This document shows positions 1 through 11,700 of a DNA stretch of 64,000 bases, one piece after another (positions within the stretch are counted from its first letter, which is position 1; every line of letters begins with the position of its first letter). The notes beneath the pieces were generated by a model that was given only the letters and a program-made list of their open reading frames with translations, was not told the DNA's origin and searched no databases. The position numbers and the translations under genes were made by a program. The stretch is from Paguma larvata. Taxonomy: Eukaryota; Chordata; Mammalia; Carnivora; Viverridae. Location of the stretch: assembly GCA_030068075.1 (NCBI GenBank), contig CM057830.1, positions 25,018,247-25,082,246 of the forward strand, in the 5' to 3' direction.

Positions 1-207
1 TTCCAATCTTTCCAAGCCCTCATTAACCTCCCTACCTGAGAGAAGTACCACTTGTATCTCAACAGCTTCTCCCAGGACCTTGACAGAAAGAATCAGAGGC
101 TGCACCCAATACCCACTAACCCTCCTCGGGGCCGGGGAGGGGGTGGGGAGGGCAGGTTAACAAGCTTTGCAGCTGAATCTTATCTATGCTACATCTGTGA
201 ATTACAG

Positions 208-540
208 CCAGGCCAGGGCTATCCAATAGAAATATAATGACAGCTGCCTATGTCATTTTAAGTTTTCTGGTAGACACATGAAGAAAGTAAAAAGAAACAG
301 TCAGTTGTTTTACTTGAAGCAACAGGACTCACTTTGTCCATTTTCAAGAAAAATACTCAAAAAAGAAGAGTCCTAAAAAAAGAAGTGTGGGAAATCGATT
401 CTAATGATCTATTTTACTCCACCCAATACAGAAAAGTATTATCACCTCAACATGTGAGCACCATAAAAATATTTTAGTTTTGGTACCGACTCTCTGACAC
501 CTGTTATGTATCCTAACTTATAACATATCTCAAGCCTACT
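208..540 (+). repeat. Old hAT-type DNA transposon fragment (MER family)
   Basis: The start reads like the common MER element motif 'ctatccaatagaaatataatg', followed by the 'ttttctggtagacacatgaagaaagtaaaaagaaac' type of internal sequence and an 'atcacctcaacatgtgagca' stretch. These occur in a short non-autonomous DNA transposon found across placental mammals. The family name was not pinned down and the 3' limit is approximate. Confidence 0.5.
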
Positions 541-763
541 AAAAGGAATCTACTAGAAGTTTCCCTTCACCCTCCTCTTTCTGCCGGGAAGACAAGTTAA
601 GGGCTCGGGTCTCCATGTTGTTGTGGCACTGTAACACTCTAATACAGAACTGTCTGCGTGGCGTTAGGCTTATTTCCCACAGTCTGGCTCTAAACTTCTC
701 AAAGTGTCTTACAGAAGACACTATTTTAAAGTTGGCTGTGCCTAGCAAGTGCCGAACGGAGGA

Positions 764-950
764 CAGCGCTTCTCTGAGTGAGCTCCCTGGATCGGCGGCA
801 TCAGCCTCGTTTAGGAGCTGCTTGGAAACTCAGAATGTCAGGCCCTGGCCCAGACTTACTGAATCAGAAATTCTGGAAGCGGGGCCCGGTGATCTGTGTT
901 TTAAAAAATCCTTAGGCGATGCCGATGCTTATGAACATTTGAGAACCGCT
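764..950 (+). repeat. MER5A-like hAT-Charlie element
   Basis: It begins 'cagcgcttctc' and ends 'tttgagaaccgct', near-complementary terminal motifs typical of MER5 elements. Internally it carries 'tactgaatcagaaattctgg' and a 'ggggcccggtgatctg' segment that match the recollected MER5A core. This is a non-autonomous DNA transposon fossil about 190 bp long. A 130-codon reading frame crossing it (615-1007) is fortuitous. Confidence 0.7.
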
Positions 951-1063
951 AATGTAGGAACATGCATTTCCTTTGAGAATGGCCTCAGACTCCTCATTTT
1001 CTCCTGAGTTCTGTGGTCTAGCCACAGGCAGAATCATGTGAGGTGCGTTAAAAGAAACAGCCA

Positions 1064-1265
1064 GGAGCGTCTGGGTGGCTCAGTTGGTTAAATGTCCGAC
1101 TCTTGATTTCTGCTCAGGTCATGGTCTCAAGGTTCATAAAATCAGGCTTCATGTCAGGTTCTGTGCTGATAGCATGGAGCCTGCTTGGGATTCTCCCTCC
1201 CTCTCTCTTTGTCCCTCTCCTGCTCTCTCTCTCAAAATAAATAAATAAACTTAAAAAAAAAGCCA
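1064..1265 (+). mobile_element. CAN-SINE (tRNA-derived carnivore SINE), plus orientation
   Basis: The head reads 'gcgtctgggtggctcagttgg', followed by the tRNA-like B-box region, a 'ggagcctgcttgggattctc' segment, a CT-rich tract and a tail of TAAA units and oligo-A. The order is diagnostic of the carnivore SINEC family. It is inserted antisense to DMD. Target-site duplications are not clear, and divergence from the other copies is moderate. Confidence 0.93.
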
Positions 1266-2889
1266 AAAAAAGACATGCTAAGAAGATATTAGTAGAACCG
1301 ATCCTTGCAAAACTGAAGGGATGGAAGGCGGATGGCCTCTCCTGACCCTCAGTTAGTACTAGGTCACATTATTTGTCAGAGCAGACGGCACAGCTCACCT
1401 AGGCTTTCTGCCTACAAGGGACCCCGTGATGCAAAATGCTTACTACAGTATCCTTAGAAATAAAAGAGTATGAAGAAAATGTTCAAACTCTGTCAACACA
1501 TTTAAAGGCTCCAATCCCATACTCGATGATGACAAGGACAAATGTCCATATATATATAGACAGAAGCCTGCTTTGAAAACCTATCTCACCAAAGTAAAGA
1601 CCATAAGCTGCTCTGCTGGAGTTTTTAATTCTTCAATTAAATTTGTTCAATTTCTCAAAAACAAAGCCGTGCAAATATTTCTGTCGGCCAGCTAAATAGG
1701 ATCCCATCTCCTTCCACACATCTTACTAGTTTGATGATGTAGGCCAAATTCCTAGTCAGAAATTATTGAAGAATTTGTAAGTCAGAGATCTAGAAAGGTA
1801 GTACTTTTAAAGCATTAGTGTCACAACAGCCTACGTTTTTGTTTATAACATAGAGAAAGGGAGAAAGTATGGGGCGTTATGGAAGTCATAAAAAGAAAAC
1901 CCATCTATAAAAGTTTTCCTAAGATGGTCTAAGCAGTAAAGGGGATTTGGGTCAGGATGTCTTGGGCCAGCTAGGACAATTGCAGTGTGTACTAGGTACA
2001 CAGTTGACTGAGTGAAAGAAGAAGGAAAGAATCAAAGAAGGAATGGTGGGTGCAGAAGTTGAGGGCCCAGATCCTTCTGGAAGAAAGTTAATGCAGATGT
2101 GAAGATGGAGTATGTCTGCCTGACTTTGGAAGAATCTTGGGAAACCTTTAAAAACATACATACTTAATGAGACTGTCCTTAAACATATGTAAAGATTGGC
2201 ACACCTGTAAATGGCTTCATATTCAATGTTTTTCAAGTGATTGCGTCCCAGACATCCTACAGTCAACAAAGCACGTGCTCTTTATATTAAAGTGTATTCA
2301 TGGTGTCTGTCGCTCTCCCTGGGTTTACTCATAATGCGAAGAAATGGTTAGAACATTCCCTAGCAGCACTTCCCTAGAGCAGAATATTTCCTGTAGTACT
2401 TGTGCTTGGTGAGTGAAGAGCCTGACTACATCACTAAACATGTATGCATTGCTTCAAAATTAGAAAAGTTTCTCATCAGGTTTAATTTTCTTCCCATTTG
2501 GTTTTGACACTCACGTCTATGGAATCAAATATTATCATTGGTTCTCCTTTAAGAGCTAATTCATTAAAATCACTTTTGGTTGATTTTAGTTCAGTTGCTA
2601 AATTCTAAAGACAATGAAGAATATAATGCTTTAACATTTTATATTTTAAACCACAGGTGTGAATTTTAAGGGGTACACGGAGAGGGGCTCATTAATCCAC
2701 TGGTTTGTAAAAGGGAGATTTCAAAGTTAATATCCTTCAGAATCATTCAAAAAAAGAGGAGAAGCAGGGAAAAAGTGAGGTATTTCATGCCCGTGGTGCC
2801 CAAACCAGCTTTCAAATATGACTTTGTTAAGTCCAAACAAAATAGAACTTTGAGAAGAAGAAACAAAAAGGTCGGGGTGGGGGATCACA

Positions 2890-3060
2890 GGTCAGAAGGT
2901 CTGATTCCCACCTTGACCGACACTTACAAGCCTGTGACCGTGCTTGTGTCCGTTATTATTTCAAAGTCTCAGTTTCCTTACTTGTAAAAGGGAAGAGTGA
3001 TAATATGTAATCCTCATAAGGTTATGAGGATTAAATGAGATCATGTTCATGCAAACTCCT
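2890..3060 (+). repeat. MIR SINE fragment
   Basis: The segment has the MIR landmark order: 'aagtctcagtttccttacttgtaaaa', a run of TAAT-type sequence, then 'ggttatgaggattaaatgagat'. It is an ancient mammalian-wide SINE with high divergence, about 170 bp. Ends are approximate. Confidence 0.75.
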
Positions 3061-3361
3061 TATAACTATAAGGAATGATGGTTTCCTACGCCCAAAACAC
3101 ATTGTGGCATGGTCTAGTACAAACATCCCTACCAATGTGTCCCCTCTGAGGGAGAAAATATGATTTTATTCTCAGCGAGTTTCAAACAGGGAAACCAATG
3201 CCTCTCAACTTCTACTTGCGTGCTCCAAATACATTCAGAGCTCTCCATACACTATACTTCTGTGTACAGATAAATCACGGCCGTGTCTTACACTCTGCTG
3301 TGGTTGTCATGTCTACATGGCTTATCTGTTTCTATCATTTTGACTGATATTACACACAGCT

Positions 3362-3394
3362 AAACAAAACAAAACAAAACAAAACAAAACAAAC
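3362..3394 (+). repeat. (AAAAC)n microsatellite
   Basis: Six to seven nearly uninterrupted copies of AAAAC/ACAAA. No SINE body is attached, so its origin is unclear. Confidence 0.95.
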
Positions 3395-4284
3395 CAGCAT
3401 GGCTTTCTTTTAAAATAGAAATTAATGGGTTGTGTAATTAGACCCAGGATATTCTGGTCTCAAGTAGGGAGAGCCTGGTACTATGTAACTCTATTTCTTC
3501 TATTACCCTATTTTGCCCAAATTTAAGACTCATTTTCTGAAGTTTATATGTGCTTCCCTGTTGCTCCTACTCTCTATCTCTTGGTTTTTCTTTGTCTTTG
3601 TGGACAAAGAAACAGAGATGGGCTTGTACTTATTTTTTTTATCATGATTTCATAACTGACATAGCATTGTAAGTGACTAAAATCTTCATTTTTACAGAAA
3701 TGTTATGTTATAATGATGATGGGCTCAGACTTCCTTGCACAGAAGTTGGGCGATTCTTTGGTCAGATACATTATTCTGAATGTAAAATGGTGTCGATAGG
3801 ACGTATGACTTGCTCTTCCAGTAAGGGGGAGGAAATTATTTGATGTGACCCTCATTTCTTGGCTTTGTTCCCTTTCTGAACAAGGACTTCCACTGACAAT
3901 ATGGCAGAGTGGTTAGAATTATGGTCAAAGAAAAAAATGGACTCAGTTACGTGCAACCCCAAACCTTGAATTTATCAGCTTTCTGCTAAAAACACTTTTT
4001 AAGCATCTCCTTAAGGTCAGGTCCAAAAATAGCAACATGTGAAATTTGCCACAATAAGAGCATGTACTGCAAACTCATCGGACTATTAGTATGAGGAGGC
4101 TGTGTATACGTGGGTTTGGGGATGAAGGGCTTACAGGTTAAAAGGAAAGAAGGAGAAACACTATTCCAAGAAGCCACATCTGTATTATGAATAGAAGAAG
4201 CAACTGTACTCATTCTAAACTAAATTTTTGTCATCTGTGTATCTCCCCCAGATAGCCAGATACCGAGTCATTGGATTGAGCTGG

Positions 4285-4450
4285 ATGTGACCTGAGACCA
4301 AATGCATTGTCTCATTTTACAAATGGAGGAATTAAAGTCGAGAGAGGGTAAATGGCTTTTTCAAGACAACACGGACAAAGAATAGCTGACTGTCAGTGTG
4401 AAGTCAGGCCTTCTACTATTCATTCCAGTCCACTTGTTACTACACTACCC
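4285..4450 (+). repeat. MIR SINE fragment
   Basis: The MIR core signature 'tctcattttacaaatggagg' is followed by 'gagagagggtaaatggc' and a 3' part about small-letter matches to 'gtgaagtcaggcc'. It is diverged; boundaries are approximate. Confidence 0.65.
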
Positions 4451-5120
4451 CAGAGCTTTCATGTACTGCCCTATATTTATAACTATGTCCTTAATACATT
4501 TTAAAGAACAAGCAAAAATTAAGCTATTAATATTTTCTCATACTTTACCTCTAAAATAAAGAGTGGTCCAACAGTGGATCACTTAGCAGTGATTTTCACA
4601 AACTCTCCCTATCAGTCATAATCTTTTGACCTCATTTGTAAACTTACATGCCATGATCACCAATCTCATTACTACATTCTGAAAGCAAATGCGGCATTTG
4701 GTTCTCTAAAAGAAATTTTAAGATCCAGTTCAAGAATGCTTGAAGGGAACGAATATGGCCACTGGTTTTCCTTGGACATTTGTTAGTTTCCTTATTTATG
4801 CTTAAAGTGAAAAACGTACTCAGGATGAAATTGATAAGGTCTTAGTAGTACTTAGCCACTATGAAACTAATAGACATAGGAAGGCATGTAATCGCTTAAC
4901 TATATTGCCTTGCTTTGGTCAATGCCACTTATAACAATCTATCATACAAATATTTCAAAACTATCCATCACAGCGAGAATGAAATTATATGAGATCTCAA
5001 GAGGTCTTGGATTTGGAACTTGTTTTTATTAAAGGTCTAGAAATTCTTTAACAGGACTTTCAATCACACCCCTAAATGGGCTGCCAATATGAAAAGTTAC
5101 CTGCCTTATCATTTTTTCTT

Positions 5121-5183
5121 ATTAAAACATTGAAAACAAATACATTTTAATGTATTAAAGCATTGAAAACAAACATTTTAAAC
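5121..5183 (+). repeat. Imperfect 33-bp tandem duplication
   Basis: Two adjacent units starting 'attaaaacattgaaaacaaa' and 'attaaagcattgaaaacaaa' continue with 'cattttaa' in each copy. The second unit lacks a few bases. This is a simple local duplication in AT-rich intron. Confidence 0.75.
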
Positions 5184-5337
5184 CCAGTTTACTCTCTGTC
5201 TTCAGAAGCATACTCCCTGCATCCTATGAAATTGTAAAAGAAAACAATTCTCTAGCTCTATGGTTAAATCATTTTTGGGGTTTGGGGTATTAAACAGTGT
5301 CCTTCGCATTGGGAACATATAGACACATGACCTCTTT

Positions 5338-5480
5338 TGAGGTCTTTCTATGAGCCAGGCACTGAACTAACAACTCTACGTGAATTAGCTTGTTTCATAT
5401 TACAGCAAGCAAGTTAGAGATGAGAAAACTGACCATCAGAGAGGACAAGCGACTTCAAGGTCACTCAGTATGTTTGATTC
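5338..5480 (+). repeat. MIR SINE fragment
   Basis: It contains 'ctatgagccaggcactgaac', a region matching the '…catattacagcaagc' position, then 'agatgagaaaactgaccatc' and 'gacttcaaggtcactcag', in MIR order. A second MIR follows at 5525, so two MIR copies are almost adjacent in the same orientation. Confidence 0.75.
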
Positions 5481-5524
5481 CCAAGGCTGTATGCTGTAAT
5501 AATAATAATTCTAACTGCAGTAAC

Positions 5525-5712
5525 ACCGAGAGCTGGAATTTATGTTGCATTTACTATGTAACCAGTGCTGTTCCAAGCTCTTTCAACATATTTTGACTTA
5601 CTCATCCTAATAATAACTGATATTTTAGAAACATTTAATATCTGCATTTTCTTCAGATGGAACACTGAAGCACAGAGGGTCCCAAGGTCCCACAGCTAGT
5701 AAATGTGACCTT
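5525..5712 (+). repeat. MIR SINE fragment
   Basis: 'catttactatgtaaccagtg', 'ctgttccaagctcttt', then 'gatggaacactgaagcacag' and 'aaggtcccacagctagtaaa' follow the MIR consensus order closely. It is separated from the preceding MIR by a short AAT-rich stretch. Confidence 0.8.
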
Positions 5713-6177
5713 GAGCATGCCTATAGTCCCTATATCTATTATGCAAACCTATAAAAATCCTGAATGCGTAGGTTGGTGATAGAATGGTCTTTTGAAAAAG
5801 ATTCTAGAATATGTCTTACCATTGACCGGTGTTTAAATTAGGATTCCAAAGGTATAGACGTTTAAGGAACCCAAGCAATAAAAGTACAAAGTAATTGTAT
5901 GACGGTAACTCAGTCCTTCTATCATGATATGACATTATTTTCTGGGTTTATTGCAAGGTATAGGAAAGCCTGACTGTAAGCTATTTACAAAAATTATTAT
6001 TAATAGGTTTTAAAACATTATATAGAAACTTATTACAGAATATAAACTATCCTACATTCACGAAATGTGATCGAGAACATGACACGAAGGAATTACGTTT
6101 TTTGCTCCTTACAAACAAGCTTTATCTGTATATTCTCTCATTGTCATAAGGACCTGTAAGGCCTGTAACGCGCCTAC

Positions 6178-6324
6178 CTGCAGAAGCTTCCATCTGGTGT
6201 TCAGGTCTTCCAGAGTGCTGAGGTTATATGGTGACAGCTGAATGCCCAACGTAGTGAGTTGGCGAGCAAGGTCATTGACGTAGCTGACATTCTCTTTCAG
6301 AGGTGTAATTTCTCCTCGAAGCAC
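6178..6324 (-). CDS. DMD: Dystrophin exon 60 (spectrin repeat 24)
   Basis: This 147-bp exon encodes 49 residues in phase 0 at both ends, exactly the length of human DMD exon 60 (human residues about 2980-3028). It begins VLRGEITPLKENVSYVND and ends TLEDLNTRWKLLQ. It forms part of the last triple-helical spectrin repeat before hinge 4; the rod links the actin-binding end to the membrane glycoprotein complex. The acceptor is CAG (6327-6325) after a short pyrimidine tract and the donor is CAG|GTAGGC. Compared with the human sequence from memory, Ala-Leu at the start is Val-Leu, and Ala-to-Thr (IAPLK to ITPLK) and His-to-Tyr (VSHVND to VSYVND) changes are present. No stop or frameshift. It is shared by all isoforms from Dp427 to Dp116, but not by Dp71, whose promoter lies further downstream in intron 62. 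Confidence 0.98.
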
Positions 6325-6481
6325 CTGTTTGAAAGAATCAAGGGCAAGTCGGAAAATGAGAACACTTCAGACACATGCGAACTACAAGATAATCTTGTTC
6401 TGTTTGGGGCGCAGCGTCAGGGATGTTTGCTCTGTCCTAGTAGTATTACTACCCTGATCGTTTGTGATGGGTGACTAATTA

Positions 6482-6722
6482 TCACTAATATTTATTGAGC
6501 ATTTCTTAGGTGCCTAATCCTGCGATGAGCTCTGTCTGCATAATCCAGTCTTATTTCTACAAAATAACCCTTTGAGACTGATAGTGGGAGAACTCTCATT
6601 TTACACATGAGGAAACAACTTGCACAGGTTATATCTTGTCCAAGCTTCAGTGGGTCAAACTCGAGGAGCCTGGGACGTGAGCCCATGTGTGCTCGCCTCC
6701 AGAGTACGTATTCCTAACTATT
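6482..6722 (+). repeat. MIR SINE fragment
   Basis: A nearly full-length MIR: 'atatttattgagcatttctta', 'ctcattttacacatgaggaa', then a 3' part ending near 'gtacgtattcctaactatta'. It lies only about 160 bp upstream of exon 60 in transcript terms. Confidence 0.8.
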
Positions 6723-7617
6723 AAGCACCTTTCCAAAAAAATTCTGGATTGGAAAGTAACGGAAAAAATATATGGCTAGATTCTAACTTCTACTCACATC
6801 CCAACCAGAAACGGATCCTTTTTTTTTTTTTTTTACAATAAAAAGATATACTCAGTCATAAAATATTACATTCATATTTTGTACCTACTGCATAATAAGT
6901 AGATTCATTTAGAGATTAGGGGATTTTGTTAAGCCCTAAGAATGACTTCCTGGTCCCCTGGTATTTTAGTCCTTGTAGCAATGACTTGGGAAGGCTCCCA
7001 TGGGGCTTCTCAGCTGTCTCGGAAGCACTAGAATGGGCTTCTCTGATGCAATGCATCATGACAATCCAATGAGTAGAAGAACCCTATGCAGATACGGGGA
7101 GGATATTACCATGCATCATATCTACCCTATTGAGATGACATTTATGGATCTTTAACATGATGCATGATGTCCAAATGTTCCAATGAGCAATTTCTAAGGG
7201 ACGAATTCCCTCACTTAGGAGAACAGTTTGTGTAATGTAATGTCTGTGCACAAGGACAACATCACTTACTTGGTCCTATGTGCTGCTCTGACTTGCTTGA
7301 TCTGGGCAGGTGTTATTTCTCGGGTTCCCTGTGTTGATAAAACCACTGCTGACACTGACCTCATCTATAACCCTCCAAATCTCCTCCCCCTCCAAATAAA
7401 AGGAGCCAGGATGTACATTCTAAACAAGAATGGCATCGTCCTGTCAAACTGTCAAGTCGACTTGCATATCTCACCACTAAAATGTGGTATTGTATGGAGT
7501 AGAAGACTCTTATATAGTTCCTAGATAATATAGGACATTGCGATAATAACTGAATAGAACTAATGTTTTTAAAAAGTAGTCAATAAAATTTTTATGTTAA
7601 AGAATCATCTGGTTTCT

Positions 7618-7720
7618 TTTGGGAGTAATGAAAATGTTCTGGAATGAGACAGTGGTGTTGGAAGCACAACTTTGTGAATATACTAAACACCACTGAGTTG
7701 TACACTTTAAAAGAGTGAAT
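7618..7720 (+). mobile_element. L1M 3' end, first part (split by SINE insertions)
   Basis: 'gggagtaatgaaaatgttct', 'gcacaactttgtgaatatac' and 'ttgtacactttaaaagagtg' are the hallmark 3' UTR of old L1M families. The sequence resumes at 8095 after two SINEs, showing a nested insertion. Old, inactive and antisense to DMD. Confidence 0.8.
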
Positions 7721-7960
7721 TTTTTAAAGTTTATTTACTTATTTTGAAACAGAGAGAGAGAAAGAGAGAGAGACAGACAGACAGACAGAAAGCAAGTGGG
7801 TGTACAGGCAGGGGAGGGGCAGAGAGAGAGAAAATCCCAACCAGGCTCCGTGCTATCAGTGCAGAGCCCGGCGAGGGGCTTAAACCTATGAACTGTGAGA
7901 TCAGGATCTGAGCCGAAACCAAGAGGTGGCACTTAACCGACTGAGCCACCCAGGCACCCC
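7721..7960 (-). mobile_element. CAN-SINE, minus orientation (younger of a nested pair)
   Basis: Read on the minus strand it starts 'ggggtgcctgggtggctcag' and ends in a TAAA-rich tail. It includes an (AGAC)n stretch at about 7769-7787. A short AAGAGT target duplication is visible at 7711-7716 and 7961-7966, so this copy inserted beside the tail of the older SINE at 7967. Confidence 0.92.
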
Positions 7961-7966
7961 AAGAGT

Positions 7967-8094
7967 AAGTTAAAAAAAAAAATATATATATATATTTTAT
8001 TAAGTAAACTCTACCCCTAACATGGGGCTCAAACTCATGTCCCTGAGATCAAAAGTCACATGATCCACATGGAATGAACCAGCCAAGTGCCCCC
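7967..8094 (-). mobile_element. Older short CAN-SINE type, minus orientation
   Basis: It lacks the long CT-rich region of the younger copies. It reads 'aactctacccctaacatggg' then 'aactcatgtccctgagatca' and ends 'gccaagtgcccc'. This is the short older carnivore SINE form. Flanks 'aaagagtgaatttt' (7710) and 'aaagggcaaatttt' (8095) look like its diverged target duplication in L1M. Confidence 0.8.
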
Positions 8095-8145
8095 AAAGGG
8101 CAAATTTTATGGCTTGTGAATTACATATCAATAAAAAATAAAAAT
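8095..8145 (+). mobile_element. L1M 3' end, second part
   Basis: 'attttatggcttgtgaatta' followed by 'catatcaataaaaa' is the terminal L1M sequence that continues from 7720. The join is exact apart from the presumed target duplication. Confidence 0.75.
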
Positions 8146-11100
8146 AAGGGAAAACAAAAGAAATCTTTCTATGTGAGCGCACGCAGGCAGAAACTCCTAT
8201 CTTATGTACTGATCTTTATTCAACTTCATGTCAGTGGAATGTCATATGAATCAGTCTGAAACTGAGAAAGTTTTTATAGGGAATGACAGTAAATACTACT
8301 ATTCCATTGCTTTATAAATAAATACACAGATTAAAAGAATCCCATGGCGAGAGGTAAAAATCCATCAGTGTAAATTCATATCTCTAAAAGGAAATGATTC
8401 ACAATCACTTTGTTTTGTGTAATAAAAGCTTAGAAAACAGATTTATTAAACATCAATGGAGAAGCCTGGACAAGGGCAATGATTACCAAATGGAACCATT
8501 CTCTTCTGGATAATAACGAGTGTTTCTAGTAACCATAAAAAAAATATCATACGACAGGGAACTGTAAAGGGGAGACCGTCGCAGAGGTGGCAGAACAGCC
8601 CGGCAGATTCCAACAAAAGTGCGGATTAACCCTGTATGCTAAGCATCTGCCTTCACTGGCCTGGCTCTCAGCCGTTAAGTTGAGTATCCGTCTCAGTTTG
8701 TCACATGTAGGTTTCAGCTCCCCTGAGATGTCATAGTGTACATGTTAAAATGCCTTTTATTACAAGTTTTTCATTTTCACTGCCTCCCCCCCCAAAGTCA
8801 ACTCAGATTTTAATTCTGCATCGAATGTTTTAGAGGATGAAGGGGATTAAAAATTAAGTTCCAATATGCATAATTAATCACAACACTCACTCTCCCTCTT
8901 CTTCCCTCTCTCTTCCTCCCTGTCTCTCTACCCCCCACCCCCCCAACCCTGTCATGAGATCTTGTGGCTTCTTTTCATTGTCGTTGTTCCTATCTTAGCA
9001 ATTACAGTAGAGTTGTCTTAACAGATCTCCACTTAAGACTCACCAGGGTAGCCAGTCTTCATTCCCTGTGAAACACAGTGACTGAGACCTCTAACAGCCT
9101 CTAAATAAAATGTTAGAGCTATCTGTCAGTATGCACGGCCTTCAGCTCTCATTAGGTGAGTTGTCACTTGTGGGTATGTTCTCGAACCTGTTTTTGCCAG
9201 TTAGCATTGCAATCACGTAATTTAATTAAAGATCTCACAATCCAAAGAAGTTTAGGTCTAAAAGAAAACAAGTTATTATTTCTATGAAAGCCATGTTAAA
9301 CACTCTAGAAAGGTGCTTTTAAAAAGATAAAGCAAAGTAAACGTTGTTGAATTGGGTATAGATAAGGTGACCATAAAAGATGAGGAAAATCATGTGAAAA
9401 ATTTAGAAGGGTTCTGTATACAGAATGCTTTCCATGCATCCCGATGGACTATGTCTACATTAAAGAAACTGTAACTGGAATTCAAAAAGTCTTCATCATC
9501 AGTGTGATTTATGAAAAAGTCCAATCAGTGAATCTACACTTAAAGAAGAAACCTTCGCACGACACTAAAATACTGGTGACTATTTTAAGATTGAATAAAA
9601 CGTTTAAGACATACTTCTTATGATTCCTTGATTTAACTTATGTTTTCAATTAACTGTTGAACTCTATATTTTGAGCCAAAATAGAGGAAATAAATTTTAC
9701 TACCGCTATTTGACTACCACTGTTAACTGCTACTAGTATCATCATTAACGAAGCAGGGGAAAAGGCATTTGTTTAGTTTAATTGGGATTACTTTTCCGGT
9801 AGGATAAACGGAAGCTCTGACTGGGGTTGGGGAAATTCAGTTGGTCAAGTGATAATTTGGTGTGAAGTCTGACCCTGGGGAGATATGACCATGGGCCTGA
9901 TAGAAGAACTGCAGCCAGCTAGCAATCATCACGAGGGCAGATGAGAGTGGAGGAAAGAAGGTAACTTAGTGGTAGAAGAGAGGAAGAGAAAAGGGAGGTA
10001 GGAGAGGGTGCAAGTCAGTCTCCACTTTGGCATCTGCCCTAGGTTCTGGTGGTGGTGGCATCCCACCCGAGGATGGCTCATGGCTGTAGACTGCAGAAGC
10101 CTAGAAGTCTACCTATTGAGAAGTATGGCCCCCTTAACACTGTCACAGGGGGTACTGTGTGAAAAATGAATACGGGTACCATGTCATTTAAGTGGATGTA
10201 ACATTGTGTTTGACTACCTTTCAAATGTTAGAGCTTTTAATATTGCACATATAAATATATGCTCAAATTATTAAGCACTGAACATAAAATGTCAAAAAGT
10301 AAGCTGACTTGGAACAATATCCTGTGCTATTTAAATACTACCAGAATTTCATTAGAGTTTATTCTAGTTTGGAAGCAGTGAGTGAGAAAACATTGAAGGG
10401 AGCCATTATACTGTGGGTTTTCTTTGAATCACTTAAACATCTGGAATATGTTCTCCATGAAAGAGCAAACCAAGTCTAATTTTATTATGACTAGTTTCAT
10501 GCCGGCAGAATTTTCACTTCATTAAATGTTGTCTGATTATAGATACAAAAGTACTGATTTAGAATGATATATAAGTTTGATATGTCAAGTCTTTCCTCTT
10601 TTTATGAAATTAAATTGGCTGTCAGATCGTTGCCTGTCCTTACGTAGTTAAAGATTGTTTAAATATAGATGTAGCACTTTAGTCATCAACCACATTGCAA
10701 CCAAGAAAGGGATTATCTTTGAACAAGGGAACATTATTTTGGAGGGAGAAGCTTTGACTCGGTAGTTAAGAGACTAGTCTGCACAGCACAGAAGGGCCAT
10801 TTAAAGGATTGGAAAAAATAAGTCAAGGGATGTCTACTTTGAGGGCCTCTGGTTCCTCTATGAAGTTTGGAGCAACAGACCTGGCATAAAATCAGTGCTC
10901 AACAAGTACTTATGGAATGAAAACACAAATTCAGGGTGAGGGGGAACATTTGGATTAGTTGTGGCAGAGACCATGAGAGAAGTCTCAGTGACTAGTGAGG
11001 TTGCCAGACAGTGTTGAGGGCCCACGTGAGGCTGAGGACCAACATTTTTTTTTGGAATCTTGAAACCATCTGCCCCGCTTTCTCTTTGTCCAATGGGGTT

Positions 11101-11412
11101 CCTTGCAGGCATGGAGAAAACAGTTGATCCAGGTTTGGTCTCAGGTCAGATCTCCTTGTCGGGGGCAAGGGAGTTTAAATTTTAGTTGGAATATGACTGA
11201 AAAACACACCATGGAATCTAAACTGGATTAGGAGGGAGGTGAAGCAAGATGAGGCTTGTAGATGGAGAGAAAGCAGGGGAGGTCGACAGTGGAGGGCCAG
11301 GACAATCCAAGAAAGGCCTCAGCAGGCAAGAAGAGGAGGACATCCTGGGATGCATGGATTAGCAATGCCATTCAGGAGTTTATGCATAAATTGTGTAACA
11401 TGATATCTATCA

Positions 11413-11457
<45 letters not shown>
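11413..11457 (+). repeat. Compound (TC)n(CA)n microsatellite
   Basis: About 12 TC units followed directly by about 10 CA units. Such compound dinucleotide tracts are usually length-polymorphic. Confidence 0.97.
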
Positions 11458-11700
11458 GCATGCAGACTGTTCTATTCATATTTTAATGATGCTACTGATA
11501 ATCTGGAAAACTTCTCTTCTTAGGGATATTAAACATTCTTCCTGAAATCTTAACCTACTAATTCAAGGAAGTCCTGTGTCACATATCAGAAATTCACATT
11601 CGTCCGGTCTGATCACAAAAAGTCATTCTAAGGCTATATACACTGTGCAGAGAAGTGTACGTTTACAAATACTCCTTAAAAAAATTGAAGTAGCGACTGG

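Larger units (their letters stand above)
1..6177 (-). other. DMD: DMD intron 60, 5' part (partial)
   Basis: This is the beginning of intron 60, read on the minus strand from the GT donor at 6177-6176 after exon 60; exon 61 is not reached. I found no open segment resembling exon 61 (expected to start VAVEDRVRQL). The stretch holds MIR fragments, one MER5A-like element, one CAN-SINE, a pentanucleotide microsatellite and an old hAT-like fragment. Between these (about 1270-2880, 3400-4280 and 4460-5120) I see only AT-rich, unremarkable intronic sequence. Confidence 0.9.

Noticed and set aside
615..1007. 130-codon plus-strand reading frame
   Set aside because: Overlaps the MER5A-like element at 764-950.
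1..6177. Exon 61 of DMD
   Set aside because: No segment on the minus strand encodes the expected start VAVEDRVRQL; the exon must lie beyond the window.
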